Shown: positions 1 to 8,603, numbered from the stretch's first letter. The stretch is DNA of 64,000 nt from Nocardia arthritidis NBRC 100137 (GCF_001612765.1 NZ_BDBB01000038.1:1-64000); one strand, 5' to 3'. Numbers and translations: made by a program. Notes: generated by a model from the letters alone, not told the origin.

Positions 1-112
1 TGGGCGCGAATGCGGCTGATGGTCCACAGGATTCGGGCCGAAAGACCTCGAGTGACGAGGCCGTGGACAGGACGCGACTGCGCACCCCGCCCGAACGTCG
101 ATCGCATCTACC

Positions 113-1030
113 TCACCGCGAACGGACGACGATCATCGGCACCTCCACCGAGTGCAGCAACGCGTTGCTGGTCGACCCCAGCACGGTGCTCACGAATCCG
201 CCTCGACCGCGCGTACCCACGATCAACAATTGCGCATCTGCTGACTGCTCCAGCAGGGACCGCACCGGCCGATCCGCGGTGACGACGCGCCGCACGGTGA
301 CATCCGGATAGCGCTCCCCCCAGCCCACCAGGCTCTCGGCCAAGACGGCCTCCGCCGACTCGCGGGCAGCGTCCCACCCCCGGGCAGGCATGTCCGTACC
401 GCTGGTGTCGCTCCATGCGTGCAGCGCGACCAAGTCGACCTTCCGCCGCGATGCCTCCTCGAATGCGAGTTCGACGGCGGGCACGCTGTTGCCGGTGCCG
501 TCGACGCCGACGAGCACCGGTTGGCGGGCCGACACCGCGTCGATCGCGGAGATGCCATGGATCACCGCGACCGGGCAGTGCGCGTGATGGGTGGTCGCGA
601 TACTCACCGAACCGAGCAGGCCACGCTGGAACGCCCCGCGTCCACGGCTGCCGACCACCAGCATCCGCGCCTGCGCGGACCGTTCGATGAGCAGCGGGAT
701 GGCCAGTTCGAAGCTCACTTCGGTGGTGATCGGGAGCTCCTCGCCGGGCGCGGCTGTCCGCGCCACCCGTGCGGCCTCGGTGAGGATGCGGTCGCCGTCC
801 CTGCGCAGCCACTCCAGGTCGGCCTCCCCCAGCGAGATGCCCGGCCCGAAACCGGTGGGTATGGCCATGGAGGTGATGATGTGCAGCGCGCGACGGTGCA
901 GCGCCGCTTCGGCGGCCGCCCAGGCCACCGCTTGATACGAACTGGCCGATCCGTCCACCGCCGCCAGGATCGGAGAGTTCGATTGTGTTGCGCGCGAGAT
1001 CTTGTCGGTGACCATGCCGTCTTCGACCAT
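113..1030 (-). CDS. Universal stress protein, two tandem USP domains
   Basis: The 305-residue protein consists of two consecutive USP domains (about residues 18-155 and 165-303). Each ends in the ATP-binding G-x2-G-x9-G-S/T signature: GSRGRGAFQRGLLGS in the first copy and GTRGRGGFVSTVLGS in the second. Proteins of this type are cytosolic nucleotide-binding stress proteins, abundant in the hypoxia/nitric-oxide response of mycolic-acid bacteria. The outermost ATG is chosen because AGGAAG lies directly upstream; a second ATG five codons in has a weaker site. It is transcribed away from a second tandem USP gene at 1332, and the roughly 300-base spacer holds DevR/DosR-like boxes, so the two are probably co-regulated. 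The exact stress is inferred. Confidence 0.93.
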   Translation of the reverse strand: MVEDGMVTDKISRATQSNSPILAAVDGSASSYQAVAWAAAEAALHRRALHIITSMAIPTGFGPGISLGEADLEWLRRDGDRILTEAARVARTAAPGEELPITTEVSFELAIPLLIERSAQARMLVVGSRGRGAFQRGLLGSVSIATTHHAHCPVAVIHGISAIDAVSARQPVLVGVDGTGNSVPAVELAFEEASRRKVDLVALHAWSDTSGTDMPARGWDAARESAEAVLAESLVGWGERYPDVTVRRVVTADRPVRSLLEQSADAQLLIVGTRGRGGFVSTVLGSTSNALLHSVEVPMIVVRSR

Positions 1031-1105
1031 GCCGTCTTCCTTTCCACTCCGCGTGTACCGCGGCCACTTCGAGCATCGAGCCTCGGGCGGGTCATCGGCA
1101 GAGAC

Positions 1106-1137
1106 GAAGGTCCTTCCCCGGAGGGGGCCTCGGACCC
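1106..1137. promoter_or_regulatory. DevR/DosR-like box cluster, left half
   Basis: An 11-base palindrome GAAGGTCCTTC sits at 1106-1116. Next to it, at 1123-1137, the minus strand reads GGGTCCGAGGCCCCC, which resembles the GGGAC-N4-GNCCC form of DosR boxes. It is placed to act on the minus-strand universal stress gene. The match is by eye to a degenerate consensus, and no dosR gene is in the window. Confidence 0.4.
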
Positions 1138-1207
1138 TGGATCACGGTTCTCGTGGTGGGTCGGCAGCGCCGGATACCGCTGCTCCTCTCCGGCCGGGTC
1201 CCACTGC

Positions 1208-1237
1208 CGAAGGACCTTCGCATCCGGGACCAACGCC
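1208..1237. promoter_or_regulatory. DevR/DosR-like box cluster, right half
   Basis: A perfect 13-base palindrome CGAAGGACCTTCG (1208-1220) repeats the core of the left cluster in the opposite orientation. It is followed by GGGACCAACGCC (1226-1237), close to known DosR half-boxes. It lies about 95 bases before the start at 1332. The remaining 1031-1331 spacer shows no gene. Confidence 0.4.
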
Positions 1238-1331
1238 AGGCGTGGGCGGCCTCTCCGATCCCTACTCTTCGAATACACAACATGCCCACTGCCCGGTCAC
1301 GGCCGCCAACCAGGTTCAGAAAGCGAAAGTC

Positions 1332-2198
1332 ATGTCTGCCGACCTCGAGAATCCCCCCGTCCTCGTCGGCGTCGACGGGTCGGAGTCCGCGCTCGCCGCC
1401 GTACGCTTCGCAGCGGCCGCCGCGGCCCACCGCCACGCACCGCTGCACATCATCGACTCGATTCCCGCGCCGGCCGATTTCGGACCCGGCGTCGCACTGG
1501 AGCAGATCGACTACGACAGCTACCGCGCGCAAGCAACCACGGCACTCGAGGCCGCGCGGGAAGCCGCCGCGACAGCGGCCGCCCCGATCGACGCAATCGA
1601 CATCACCACGGAATTGGCCGAAGCACCGCCGATCCCGGTTTTACGCGACCGATCCAAGAACGCGCGGCTGCTCGTGGTCGGCACCCATGGGCTGGGCGTC
1701 TTCAGCCGCAGCATTCTCGGTTCGGTGAGCACCGCGCTGGCCAGGCACGCCGCATGCCCGGTCGCCGTGGTACCCGTCGATGTCGAGCATGCGGACGGGC
1801 CGGTGGTAGTGGGCGTGGACGGCTCGCCGTGCAGTGTGCGCGCCGTCGAGATCGCCTTCGACGAAGCCGCCCACCGTGGCGCCGAGCTGGTCGCGGTCCA
1901 CACCTGGTCGGAGTTCTTCCGCTACGACTCGCGCGCCGAGATGCAGCAGGAGGCGGAGGAATTGCTGGCCGAGAGCCTGGCCGGGTACGGCGAGCAATAT
2001 CCGGAGGTGCCGGTGCGACGAGTGGTAGTCGAAGACCGCCCCGCCAGGCGACTGCTCGAAGTGGGCGCGAACGCGCGGCTGATCGTCGTAGGCAGCCACG
2101 GGCGCGGCGGTTTCGCCGGAATGACCCTCGGTTCGGTAAGTCAGGCGGTGCTGCACGGGGCTACGGTGCCCGTGATCATCGCCAGGTCGCAGAGCTGA
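1332..2198 (+). CDS. Universal stress protein, two tandem USP domains
   Basis: A second 288-residue tandem USP protein. The ATP-binding signatures GTHGLGVFSRSILGS (first domain) and GSHGRGGFAGMTLGS (second domain) are intact, and the N-terminus carries the typical VLVGVDGSESA. The ATG at 1332 is chosen because it starts immediately before the first USP beta strand; the open frame continues upstream but that part has no USP similarity. It is divergent from the paralogue at 113-1030, which implies an old duplication and shared control by the boxes between them. The family role is nucleotide-binding stress protection; no direct substrate can be read from sequence. Confidence 0.92.
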   Translation: MSADLENPPVLVGVDGSESALAAVRFAAAAAAHRHAPLHIIDSIPAPADFGPGVALEQIDYDSYRAQATTALEAAREAAATAAAPIDAIDITTELAEAPPIPVLRDRSKNARLLVVGTHGLGVFSRSILGSVSTALARHAACPVAVVPVDVEHADGPVVVGVDGSPCSVRAVEIAFDEAAHRGAELVAVHTWSEFFRYDSRAEMQQEAEELLAESLAGYGEQYPEVPVRRVVVEDRPARRLLEVGANARLIVVGSHGRGGFAGMTLGSVSQAVLHGATVPVIIARSQS

Positions 2199-2342
2199 CC
2201 GACGCGTTCCACGCGACCGGGTCATCCCGCGGAGGCAGGAGTCGGCGACGTGCCCTGATCAGAGCTGATCTTCACGCCGTCGCCGCTGGAGCGCACGGTC
2301 ACTCGGCGTAGCCGCGGCGAAAACGTCGGTGCGGCGCGGGGT

Positions 2343-3395
2343 TCACCCGACCCGATCGGTTTCCGAGTGCTCGATCGGACCAACAGTGGTGAGCGGCCGA
2401 GCGCGACCGACGCTGTGCAGGTGGCGCAGCGCGTGAAGGTAGGAATTCAGAAGGCTGGTCTGGCAATAGGGCAGCCCGAGTTCGGCACAGAAGTCCGTGA
2501 CCAGCGGCTGGGCTCGGCGCAGGTTGGGCCGGGGCATGGACGGGAACAGGTGATGCTCGATCTGATAGTTCAGGCCACCCAGAGCCGTATCGATGAGCAG
2601 GCTGCCGCGGACGTTGCGGGAGGTGAGCACTTGACGTCGCAGAAAGTCCTTCGAGTCGTCGGCCGTCAGCACTTCCATCCCTTTGTGGTTGGGCGCGAAG
2701 GTGCAGCCCATGTACAGCCCGAACAGGCCCTGCTGCACGAGGATGAAAACCACGGCCTTGGCTGGGGACAGGACCAGGAAAACCGCGCAGAGGTACCCGG
2801 CGGCGTGCGCGGCGAGCAACAGTCCCTCCCAGGCGCGGTGCGGGATCTCCCAGCGCAGCACCGCACGGGCACTCGCGTAGTGCAGGCTCCAGCCCTCCAG
2901 CAGCAGCATCGGAAAGAACAGCCAGGCCTGGTTCCGGAAAATCAGCCGCCGCAAGCCCCGGCCCGCGCGTGCTCGATCGCGGGAATGCGCCAGCACACCC
3001 ATGACGTCGGGGTCGGCGCCCTCGGTGTTCGGGTGCGCGTGGTGCCGGTTGTGATTGCTGGTCCACCAGCCGATGCTCACCCCGATACCGAGGTTGCCGA
3101 ACAGCACGCCGTACAGGTAGTCGGCGCGCCGGGTGCCGAAGATCTGCCGGTGTCCGGCATCGTGGCCCAGGAAGGCGATCTGGGCGAACACCGCGGCTAG
3201 GAACGCGGCGACGCCCAGCTGCCACCAGGAGTCGCCGACCACCACGAATACCGTCCACCCGGCCGCGAAGGACACGGCGGTGAGCGCACTCTTCCAGACG
3301 TAATAGCGCCGCCGCCGTCCCAGCAGTCCTGCGCCCCGCACCCGGCGCAGCAACACCGCGTACTCGCTGCCGCGCGCAGACACAGCACCTTCCAT
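2343..3395 (-). CDS. Membrane fatty-acid desaturase, front-end type
   Basis: A 350-residue integral-membrane di-iron desaturase. The three histidine boxes are complete: HDAGH (78-82), HNRHH followed by AHPN (115-119) and QIEHH (278-282). A glutamine in the third box is typical of front-end and related acyl desaturases that act on lipid or acyl-CoA chains. Hydrophobic stretches lie around 35-75, 95-112 and 180-235. The chosen ATG gives a product of normal family length; the open frame runs 135 codons further upstream without similarity, and a GTG GTG pair just before the ATG is an alternative. The gene stands alone, convergent with the universal stress gene. Substrate and position of the new double bond cannot be read here. 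Confidence 0.88.
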   Translation of the reverse strand: MEGAVSARGSEYAVLLRRVRGAGLLGRRRRYYVWKSALTAVSFAAGWTVFVVVGDSWWQLGVAAFLAAVFAQIAFLGHDAGHRQIFGTRRADYLYGVLFGNLGIGVSIGWWTSNHNRHHAHPNTEGADPDVMGVLAHSRDRARAGRGLRRLIFRNQAWLFFPMLLLEGWSLHYASARAVLRWEIPHRAWEGLLLAAHAAGYLCAVFLVLSPAKAVVFILVQQGLFGLYMGCTFAPNHKGMEVLTADDSKDFLRRQVLTSRNVRGSLLIDTALGGLNYQIEHHLFPSMPRPNLRRAQPLVTDFCAELGLPYCQTSLLNSYLHALRHLHSVGRARPLTTVGPIEHSETDRVG

Positions 3396-3633
3396 CACCA
3401 CGGGCCGCCTACCGTCCTGCTCTCGTCGTTGTCCGCCGGACCTCATCCGCCCATTGGTGTTCGATCGCAAGTCAAGCACAGAACAGCTCGACCTCTCGGG
3501 AGAACAGGATGCCGCGCTCACAGGCGCACCGGCGGCGCCTCGTTTCCGACCTCGGCAGTGCGGGTAGCTCGGACAGGAAGTCAGCGATGATCCGCGCTGG
3601 TTTCCGCGGTTCGAGCAGTGAGGAGGCGGTCGG

Positions 3634-4389
3634 GTGGCAGGGTTGTGGGCTGCGGGCGGGTGGGGGTTGCTGGCCGGATCCGCGCTGTTGATAGGGGCTT
3701 TGGTGGGATTCTTGGCGCGGGTCCCGAGGAAGATCGTGGCGAGCGTGATGGGGTTCGGCAGCGGGGTGTTGCTGTCGGCGGTGTCGTTCGAGTTGATCAC
3801 CGACGCGCACGAACGTGCCGGGTTGCCGCCGACCGCCGTCGGCGCGGTGGCCGGTGCGGTGATCTATACCCTGGCCAACCTCGCTCTGGCCCGCCGCGGC
3901 GCTCGCCACCGCAAGCGTTCGGGAGACCAGCAACCCAGCGAGGCCGAACAGTCCGGCTCCGGCACGGCCATCGCCTTGGGCGCGCTACTGGACGGTGTGC
4001 CCGAGTCCATCGTTATCGGGACCACCTTGCTCGGCGGCAAGGCCGTCAGCGCCGTCACCGTGGCCGCGGTGTTCATCAGCAACATTCCCGAAGGCCTGTC
4101 CAGCGCGGCCGGTATGCGCCGCGCCCACCGGCACCCGCGCTACGTGTTCGGCTTGTGGGGCGGGATAGCGGTGATCAGCGGTGTGTCCGCCATGGCGGGT
4201 TACGGACTGCTCGGTGACGCCGCACCCGCCATGCTTGCGGCGATCACCGCCCTGGCCGCGGGCGCGATCCTGGCCATGATCACCGACACCATGATCCCGG
4301 AGGCGTTCGAGGACGCTCATCTGTGGGTCGGGTTGATCACGGTGGCGGGTTTCCTCACCGCCTTCGCGCTGTCCCAGCTCGACCGATAA
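3634..4389 (+). CDS. ZIP-family divalent metal transporter
   Basis: A 251-residue polytopic membrane protein of the ZIP (ZupT-like) family, which imports zinc and other divalent cations. Roughly seven to eight hydrophobic helices are visible. The conserved metal-site helices are recognisable from ALGALLDGVPESIVIG and from FISNIPEGLSSA, with the histidine-rich cytoplasmic loop (RHRKRSG to RRAHRHPRY) typical of the family. The GTG start is fixed by a strong AGGAGG at 3621-3626. Family members number about 230-300 residues, so it is full length. No zinc-responsive box was recognised upstream. Confidence 0.87.
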   Translation: MAGLWAAGGWGLLAGSALLIGALVGFLARVPRKIVASVMGFGSGVLLSAVSFELITDAHERAGLPPTAVGAVAGAVIYTLANLALARRGARHRKRSGDQQPSEAEQSGSGTAIALGALLDGVPESIVIGTTLLGGKAVSAVTVAAVFISNIPEGLSSAAGMRRAHRHPRYVFGLWGGIAVISGVSAMAGYGLLGDAAPAMLAAITALAAGAILAMITDTMIPEAFEDAHLWVGLITVAGFLTAFALSQLDR

Positions 4390-4435
4390 GGGCTGGGTCA
4401 TCGGTTCGAGGTCGCCATGCGACTCGGCGTGCGGC

Positions 4436-4466
4436 TTGACTTCGAGCGCACTCCAGCTCTTAACGT
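4436..4466 (+). promoter_or_regulatory. MerR-type promoter with 19-base spacer, probably leaderless
   Basis: TTGACT (4436-4441) and TAACGT (4461-4466) are separated by 19 bases instead of the usual 17. The spacer holds an imperfect dyad: ACTTCGAG (4439-4446) against CTCCAGCT (4451-4458). Over-long spacers with a dyad between -35 and -10 are diagnostic of MerR-family activation. The downstream ATG is only nine bases past the -10, so the transcript should have almost no leader. No merR gene is nearby. Confidence 0.6.
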
Positions 4467-4474
4467 CGGTGATC

Positions 4475-5185
4475 ATGACGACAACACTGATCACCGGCGC
4501 GAACAAGGGGCTCGGTTTCGAGTCCGCCCGCAGACTTCTCGCCGCGGGCCACACCGTCTACCTCGGCAGCCGCGACGCCGAGCGCGGGCGCCGGGCCGCC
4601 GAGCAGTTGGGCGCGTGCCCGGTGCGTCTCGACGTCACCGACGACGCGTCCGTGGCGGCCGCCGTCGCGACCATCGAAGCAGGCGGCGGCCTGGACGTGC
4701 TGGTCAACAACGCCGGCATCGCACCGGAATGGGGCGCCACCGATACCGTCACCGGCGCGGCGGACCTCACCGCCGAACTGATGCGGCAGACATTCGAGAC
4801 GAACGTCTTCGGCACGGTGCGCGTGCTGCACGCGTTCCTGCCGCTGTTGCGGCGTTCCACGGCCCCGGTCGTGGTCAATGTCAGCAGCGGCCTGGCCTCG
4901 CTGAGCAGGGTTACCACCCCGGGCACCCCGGCGTATGCCTACCCGGGCATCGCCTATCCGGCGTCGAAAACCGCGGTCAACGTCATCACCGTGCAGTACG
5001 CGAAGGCGTTTCCGGAAATGCGGATCAACGCGGTGGAGCCCGGATTCACCAAGACCGACCTGAACCGCGGTACCGGCCACCAGACCGTGGAGCGCGGCGC
5101 GGAGATCATCGTGCGAATGGCGCAGGTGGGTCCCGACGGGCCCACCGGGGGTTACTTCGACGCCGAAGGCACCCTTCCGTGGTGA
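4475..5185 (+). CDS. Short-chain dehydrogenase/reductase
   Basis: A 236-residue classical SDR. The Rossmann motif TGANKGLGFE lies at residues 7-16, NNAG around residue 80, and the catalytic serine, tyrosine and lysine in NVSSGLASL and YPASKTAVN. The C-terminal part (VEPGFTKTDLN) and the sequence near GYF resemble carbonyl-reductase-like SDRs that reduce a carbonyl with NADPH. The ATG at 4475 is chosen because it follows the MerR-type promoter directly and precedes the first beta strand. Electrophile or aldehyde detoxification would fit MerR control, but this is inference. Confidence 0.88.
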   Translation: MTTTLITGANKGLGFESARRLLAAGHTVYLGSRDAERGRRAAEQLGACPVRLDVTDDASVAAAVATIEAGGGLDVLVNNAGIAPEWGATDTVTGAADLTAELMRQTFETNVFGTVRVLHAFLPLLRRSTAPVVVNVSSGLASLSRVTTPGTPAYAYPGIAYPASKTAVNVITVQYAKAFPEMRINAVEPGFTKTDLNRGTGHQTVERGAEIIVRMAQVGPDGPTGGYFDAEGTLPW

Positions 5186-5549
5186 TCGGATCGGTCACCG
5201 AAGCCTGGTCGTTCCGCATCGGCCGGCCGTTCAGGCGTGCAGCCCTCTCCGGACGGCGCGGCATAGGCGCGGCGCGGCCGCTGCTTTGTCGACAAGCTGT
5301 GATCGGCATCGGCGATGGCGAAGACCTTGATCACCGGGAGGCGAGCGCCGCCGCTCCCAGCGGATTCGGCCAAACGCTGATCTTGCATGAGTCATGCATA
5401 CCCATGCCCGCAGAGGTCACCGAGAGAAGTTCTGAGAACGATCAGGATTCGAGAAGCGCTGGTCATCGAACCGGAATTACCGTCATCGGCACGGAGGTCC
5501 GTCCGGTACATCGCCGGGACGCGGGTTGATCGCAGACAGAGGAGGACAC
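5186..5549. other. Intergenic region with a perfect palindrome
   Basis: No gene is supported in these 364 bases. They hold a perfect 15-base palindrome TGCATGAGTCATGCA at 5384-5398, a likely operator, about 150 bases before the next start, and the ribosome-binding site GGAGG at 5541. Confidence 0.5.
5384..5398. promoter_or_regulatory. 15-base perfect palindrome, putative operator
   Basis: TGCATGA-G-TCATGCA has seven-base arms around one central base. Its position in a gene-free spacer upstream of the duplicated membrane protein suggests a dimeric regulator site. The regulator is unknown. Confidence 0.35.
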
Positions 5550-6008
5550 ATGACTTGGAACGAGCGGGTTCGACGGGCACACCGGTGGCTTGCCATCGTC
5601 TTCACGGTGACGATCGTGGTCACCGTCGTCGTCTTGGCGCTGAAGGGTCCGGTCTGGGTGTCCTATGTGCCGCTGGCACCACTCGCCTTGCTGCTCTTGT
5701 CCGGTCTCGGCATCTTCGTGTCGTGGTATGCCGCTACCCGACGAAGCCGAGCAGCGAGCATCCCGCAGGCCGGGGCTGCCCGCGCTGCCGCACCACGGGT
5801 CCGGCGACTGCACCGTGGCTCGGGCATCGTCTTCGTCGCGACCGTCCTCGCCACCTTCGTCGCGTTGGCCCAGGAGCAGCCGGTCATCTGGGTGTCCTAC
5901 CTGCCGCTGCTCCCGCTCGCCCTGCTCCTGTTCTCCGGTCTGTACATGCTGGTAGAGCCTTTTTCCGTCAGGCGGCGCGGCGCTCGACGAGCAGCGCAGC
6001 CGGGCTGA
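5550..6008 (+). CDS. Internally duplicated four-helix membrane protein
   Basis: A 152-residue protein of unknown function made of two near-identical halves. Residues 7-57 and 84-135 both run VRR-x-HR-x3-IVF, a long aliphatic helix, then WVSY-x-PL-x-PLALLL-x-SGL. Each half gives two membrane helices, joined by a basic Ala/Arg linker; the C-terminus is also basic. The ATG is fixed by GGAGG at 5541. The repeat shows an intragenic tandem duplication, so the ancestor was probably a two-helix unit that may pair as a dimer. It precedes an exporter gene but is separated by 130 bases with its own ribosome-binding site. Confidence 0.75.
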   Translation: MTWNERVRRAHRWLAIVFTVTIVVTVVVLALKGPVWVSYVPLAPLALLLLSGLGIFVSWYAATRRSRAASIPQAGAARAAAPRVRRLHRGSGIVFVATVLATFVALAQEQPVIWVSYLPLLPLALLLFSGLYMLVEPFSVRRRGARRAAQPG

Positions 6009-6138
6009 GGGCCAGTCGTGCCGACAGCTCGTCCGGCACGCGAACCATCGAAATCTCGGCGAATTTCCGCGCCCGCGATGAATCGCGGCCGTGGCGCCGG
6101 TAGGTACTGGCGAACCTATCGGAGGAGGACTTTCGCCC

Positions 6139-7545
6139 ATGAACATGACCACGAGACAGCGCTGGGTACTCGCGCTGACATCGGTGGCCGCTCTGCTGAT
6201 CTCGCTGGACGCGCTGGTCGTCACCACCGCGCTGCACGCGATCCAGCTCGACCTGCGCGCCTCGATCGCCGAACTGGAGTGGACCGTCAACGCCTACACC
6301 CTGAGCTTCGCGGTGTTGTTGATGGCGGGTGCGGCGCTGGGCGAGCGATACGGACGGCGCCGCGTGCTGGTCGCCGGGGTGCTGCTGTTCTCGGCGGCGT
6401 CGGCCGCGTGCGCGCTGGCGCCGAGCCTGGGCTGGCTGATCGCCGCCCGAGCGGTGCAGGGCGTGGGATCGGCGGCCGTCATGCCGGTGGGCATGGCACT
6501 GTTGTCGGCTGCCTTCCCGCCCGAACAGCGCACCCGCGCGCTCGGGCTGTTCGCGGCGGTGACCGGACTGGCCACGCTCGGCGGTCCCCTGGTCGGCGGC
6601 GCGGTGGTGGAGGGTGCGACTTGGCAGTGGATCTTCTGGCTGAACCTGCCGATCGCCGCACTGCTCGTGCCGCTGATGCTGACCCGGCTCCCCGAGAGCC
6701 GAGGCGAGGCACGCGGACTGGACTACCCGGGCATCGGGCTGGCCGGCGCCGCCGCGCTGGGATCGGTGTGGGCTCTGCTGCGCGGCAACGAATCAGGCTG
6801 GGGCAGTGCGGAAGTCCTCGCGGCATTCGTGCTCGGGGCGGCCGCGCTGGTCGCGTTCGTGCGCTGGGAGCGGCGGGCCGCCGCCCCACTGATCCCGATG
6901 CGGCTGTTCGCCGCGCGCGGCTTCTCGATCGGCAACGCGGTGGGGTTCCTGCTGTTCGGTTCCATCTTCAGCGGAGCGTTCTTCTTCGCGCAGTTCCTGC
7001 AGACGGTCCAGCACCACGGTCCGCTCGGCGCTGGGGTGCGGCTGGCGCCGTGGACGATCACATTGTTCCTCGTCGCCCCGGTAGCGGGCAGGCAGGTCAA
7101 CCGCTTCGGTGAACGACCGCTCGTGGTCGCGGGACTGCTCATGCAGGCCGCGGGCTACGGCTGCCTCGCGATCCTGGCCGGGCCGCAGTTGTCCTACCCG
7201 GCCATGATCGCGCCCTTCGTGCTCAGCGGCGTCGGCGTCTCGATGGCCATTCCCGCGGCACAGAGCGCCGTGTTGCGTTCGGTGCCGCTGTCGGCGGTGG
7301 GCGCGGCGTCGGGCACGTTCAACACCTTGCGTCAACTCGGGGGCGCGTTCGGAATCGCGGTACCCGCAGCGGTTTTCGCGTCGTTCGGCGGTCTCGGATC
7401 CGCGGGCGCCTTCAGCACCGGGTTCGCCGCCGCCATCGGCACGGCGGCGCTGCTGGCGCTGACCGGCGCCTCGCTCGGCCTGTTGCTACCGGCCGGCGCG
7501 CCCGTCGCCGCGCCTACCGACGCACAGCCGGTCGCGGCTCGGTAG
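6139..7545 (+). CDS. MFS drug exporter, DHA2 (14-helix) family
   Basis: A 468-residue major-facilitator transporter of the proton-antiport multidrug DHA2 group. The motif A-type loop GERYGRRRVLVAG follows helix 2, and the motif C-like GLATLGGPLVGGAVVEG is in helix 5. The N-terminal SLDALVVTTALHAIQ is the family hallmark (usually LD-x-T-VVN-AL-x-I). About 14 hydrophobic segments are present and the length is normal. The ATG at 6139 is fixed by GGAGGAGG at 6121-6128. The sigma-factor gene begins nine bases after its stop but has its own leaderless-type promoter. Confidence 0.9.
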   Translation: MNMTTRQRWVLALTSVAALLISLDALVVTTALHAIQLDLRASIAELEWTVNAYTLSFAVLLMAGAALGERYGRRRVLVAGVLLFSAASAACALAPSLGWLIAARAVQGVGSAAVMPVGMALLSAAFPPEQRTRALGLFAAVTGLATLGGPLVGGAVVEGATWQWIFWLNLPIAALLVPLMLTRLPESRGEARGLDYPGIGLAGAAALGSVWALLRGNESGWGSAEVLAAFVLGAAALVAFVRWERRAAAPLIPMRLFAARGFSIGNAVGFLLFGSIFSGAFFFAQFLQTVQHHGPLGAGVRLAPWTITLFLVAPVAGRQVNRFGERPLVVAGLLMQAAGYGCLAILAGPQLSYPAMIAPFVLSGVGVSMAIPAAQSAVLRSVPLSAVGAASGTFNTLRQLGGAFGIAVPAAVFASFGGLGSAGAFSTGFAAAIGTAALLALTGASLGLLLPAGAPVAAPTDAQPVAAR

Positions 7546-7554
7546 GTTGCGACG

Positions 7555-8520
7555 ATGACCATCGGCGCCGATTTCGCGGCCGAGACCATGACCTACCGGC
7601 CGGAGCTGCTCGCACACTGCTACCGCATGCTCGGGTCCGTCCACGACGCCGAGGACCTGGTGCAGGAAACCCTGCTGCGGGCCTGGCGGGCCGCCGACCG
7701 GTTCGACGAGCGGCGTGCTTCGCTGCGCACGTGGCTGTACCGCATCGCCACCAACGCCTGCCTGACCGCGCTCGAACAGCGCGGCAGGCGGGCCTTGCCC
7801 ACCGACCTGAACGGACCGGCCGCGACCGTCCAGCCCCGGCCGGTCCGGCATCCCGAAATCTCTTGGCTGGAACCGATTCCCGACGCCGTGCTCGGCAACT
7901 CGGCCGATGACCCGGCGACCGTGGTGGCCGCGCGCAGCGGCATCCGCCTCGCCTTCATCGCCGCGCTGCAATATCTGCCCGCCCGCCAGCGCGCGGTGCT
8001 CCTCCTGCGCGACGTGCTCGCCTGGTCCGCGGCGGAGGTCGCCGATCTGCTCGGCACCTCCCCGGCCGCGGTCAACAGCGCGCTGCAACGCGCCCGCGCC
8101 CAGCTCGACAAGGCCGCCCCCATGATCGATCGGATGTCCGAGTCCCTGAGCCCCGGTGAGCGCGCGATGATCGACCGCTACGTCACCGCCTTCGGCAACG
8201 GTGACATGAACGAACTCAGCAAGCTCCTGCGCGACGACGTGGTGCTCGAGATGCCGCCCGCCCTGGTCTGGTTCGCCGGCCGCGCCCACGTGGTCGCCTT
8301 CTACGCACACAGGGCGGACCAGGACAGCGACACCTGGCGGGCCGTGCCGACCGCCGCCAACACCCAGCCCGCCGTCGCCTACTACCTGCGCGACGCGGAC
8401 GGGACCCACCGCGCGCACTCCATCCACGTTCTCACCACGACCGAGACCGCCATCGAACGCATCACCGTCTTCCTCGGCGAGGAGTTGTTCCGGCCCTTCG
8501 GTCTGCCGCCGACACTTTGA
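7555..8520 (+). CDS. ECF sigma factor with SnoaL-like C-terminal domain
   Basis: A 321-residue RNA polymerase sigma factor. Sigma region 2 lies around residues 15-80 (DAEDLVQETLLRAWRA, LRTWLYRIATNAC). Region 4 lies around 130-190 (YLPARQRAVLLLRDVLAWS, then the recognition helix SPAAVNSALQRARAQL). A roughly 120-residue SnoaL/NTF2-like domain follows, as in the SigG/SigJ-type ECF groups of mycobacteria, where the tail modulates activity without a separate anti-sigma factor. TAGGTT at 7543-7548 places the transcription start on the ATG, so the mRNA is probably leaderless; the -10 overlaps the stop of the exporter gene. No anti-sigma gene is adjacent. Confidence 0.9.
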   Translation: MTIGADFAAETMTYRPELLAHCYRMLGSVHDAEDLVQETLLRAWRAADRFDERRASLRTWLYRIATNACLTALEQRGRRALPTDLNGPAATVQPRPVRHPEISWLEPIPDAVLGNSADDPATVVAARSGIRLAFIAALQYLPARQRAVLLLRDVLAWSAAEVADLLGTSPAAVNSALQRARAQLDKAAPMIDRMSESLSPGERAMIDRYVTAFGNGDMNELSKLLRDDVVLEMPPALVWFAGRAHVVAFYAHRADQDSDTWRAVPTAANTQPAVAYYLRDADGTHRAHSIHVLTTTETAIERITVFLGEELFRPFGLPPTL

Positions 8521-8603
8521 CGGAGGTTGCGGCGCGGGGCCGCCGAGATGGACATCGGAAGGTGGCGCATTCCCCCCGTACGGGAGAGCGTTATCGTCGG
8601 AGC

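Noticed and set aside
5968..6110. Minus-strand open frame ending in PDELSARLALSPAALLVERRA
   Set aside because: Looks protein-like but is short, lacks a start signal and overlaps the end of the duplicated membrane-protein gene; no family recognised.
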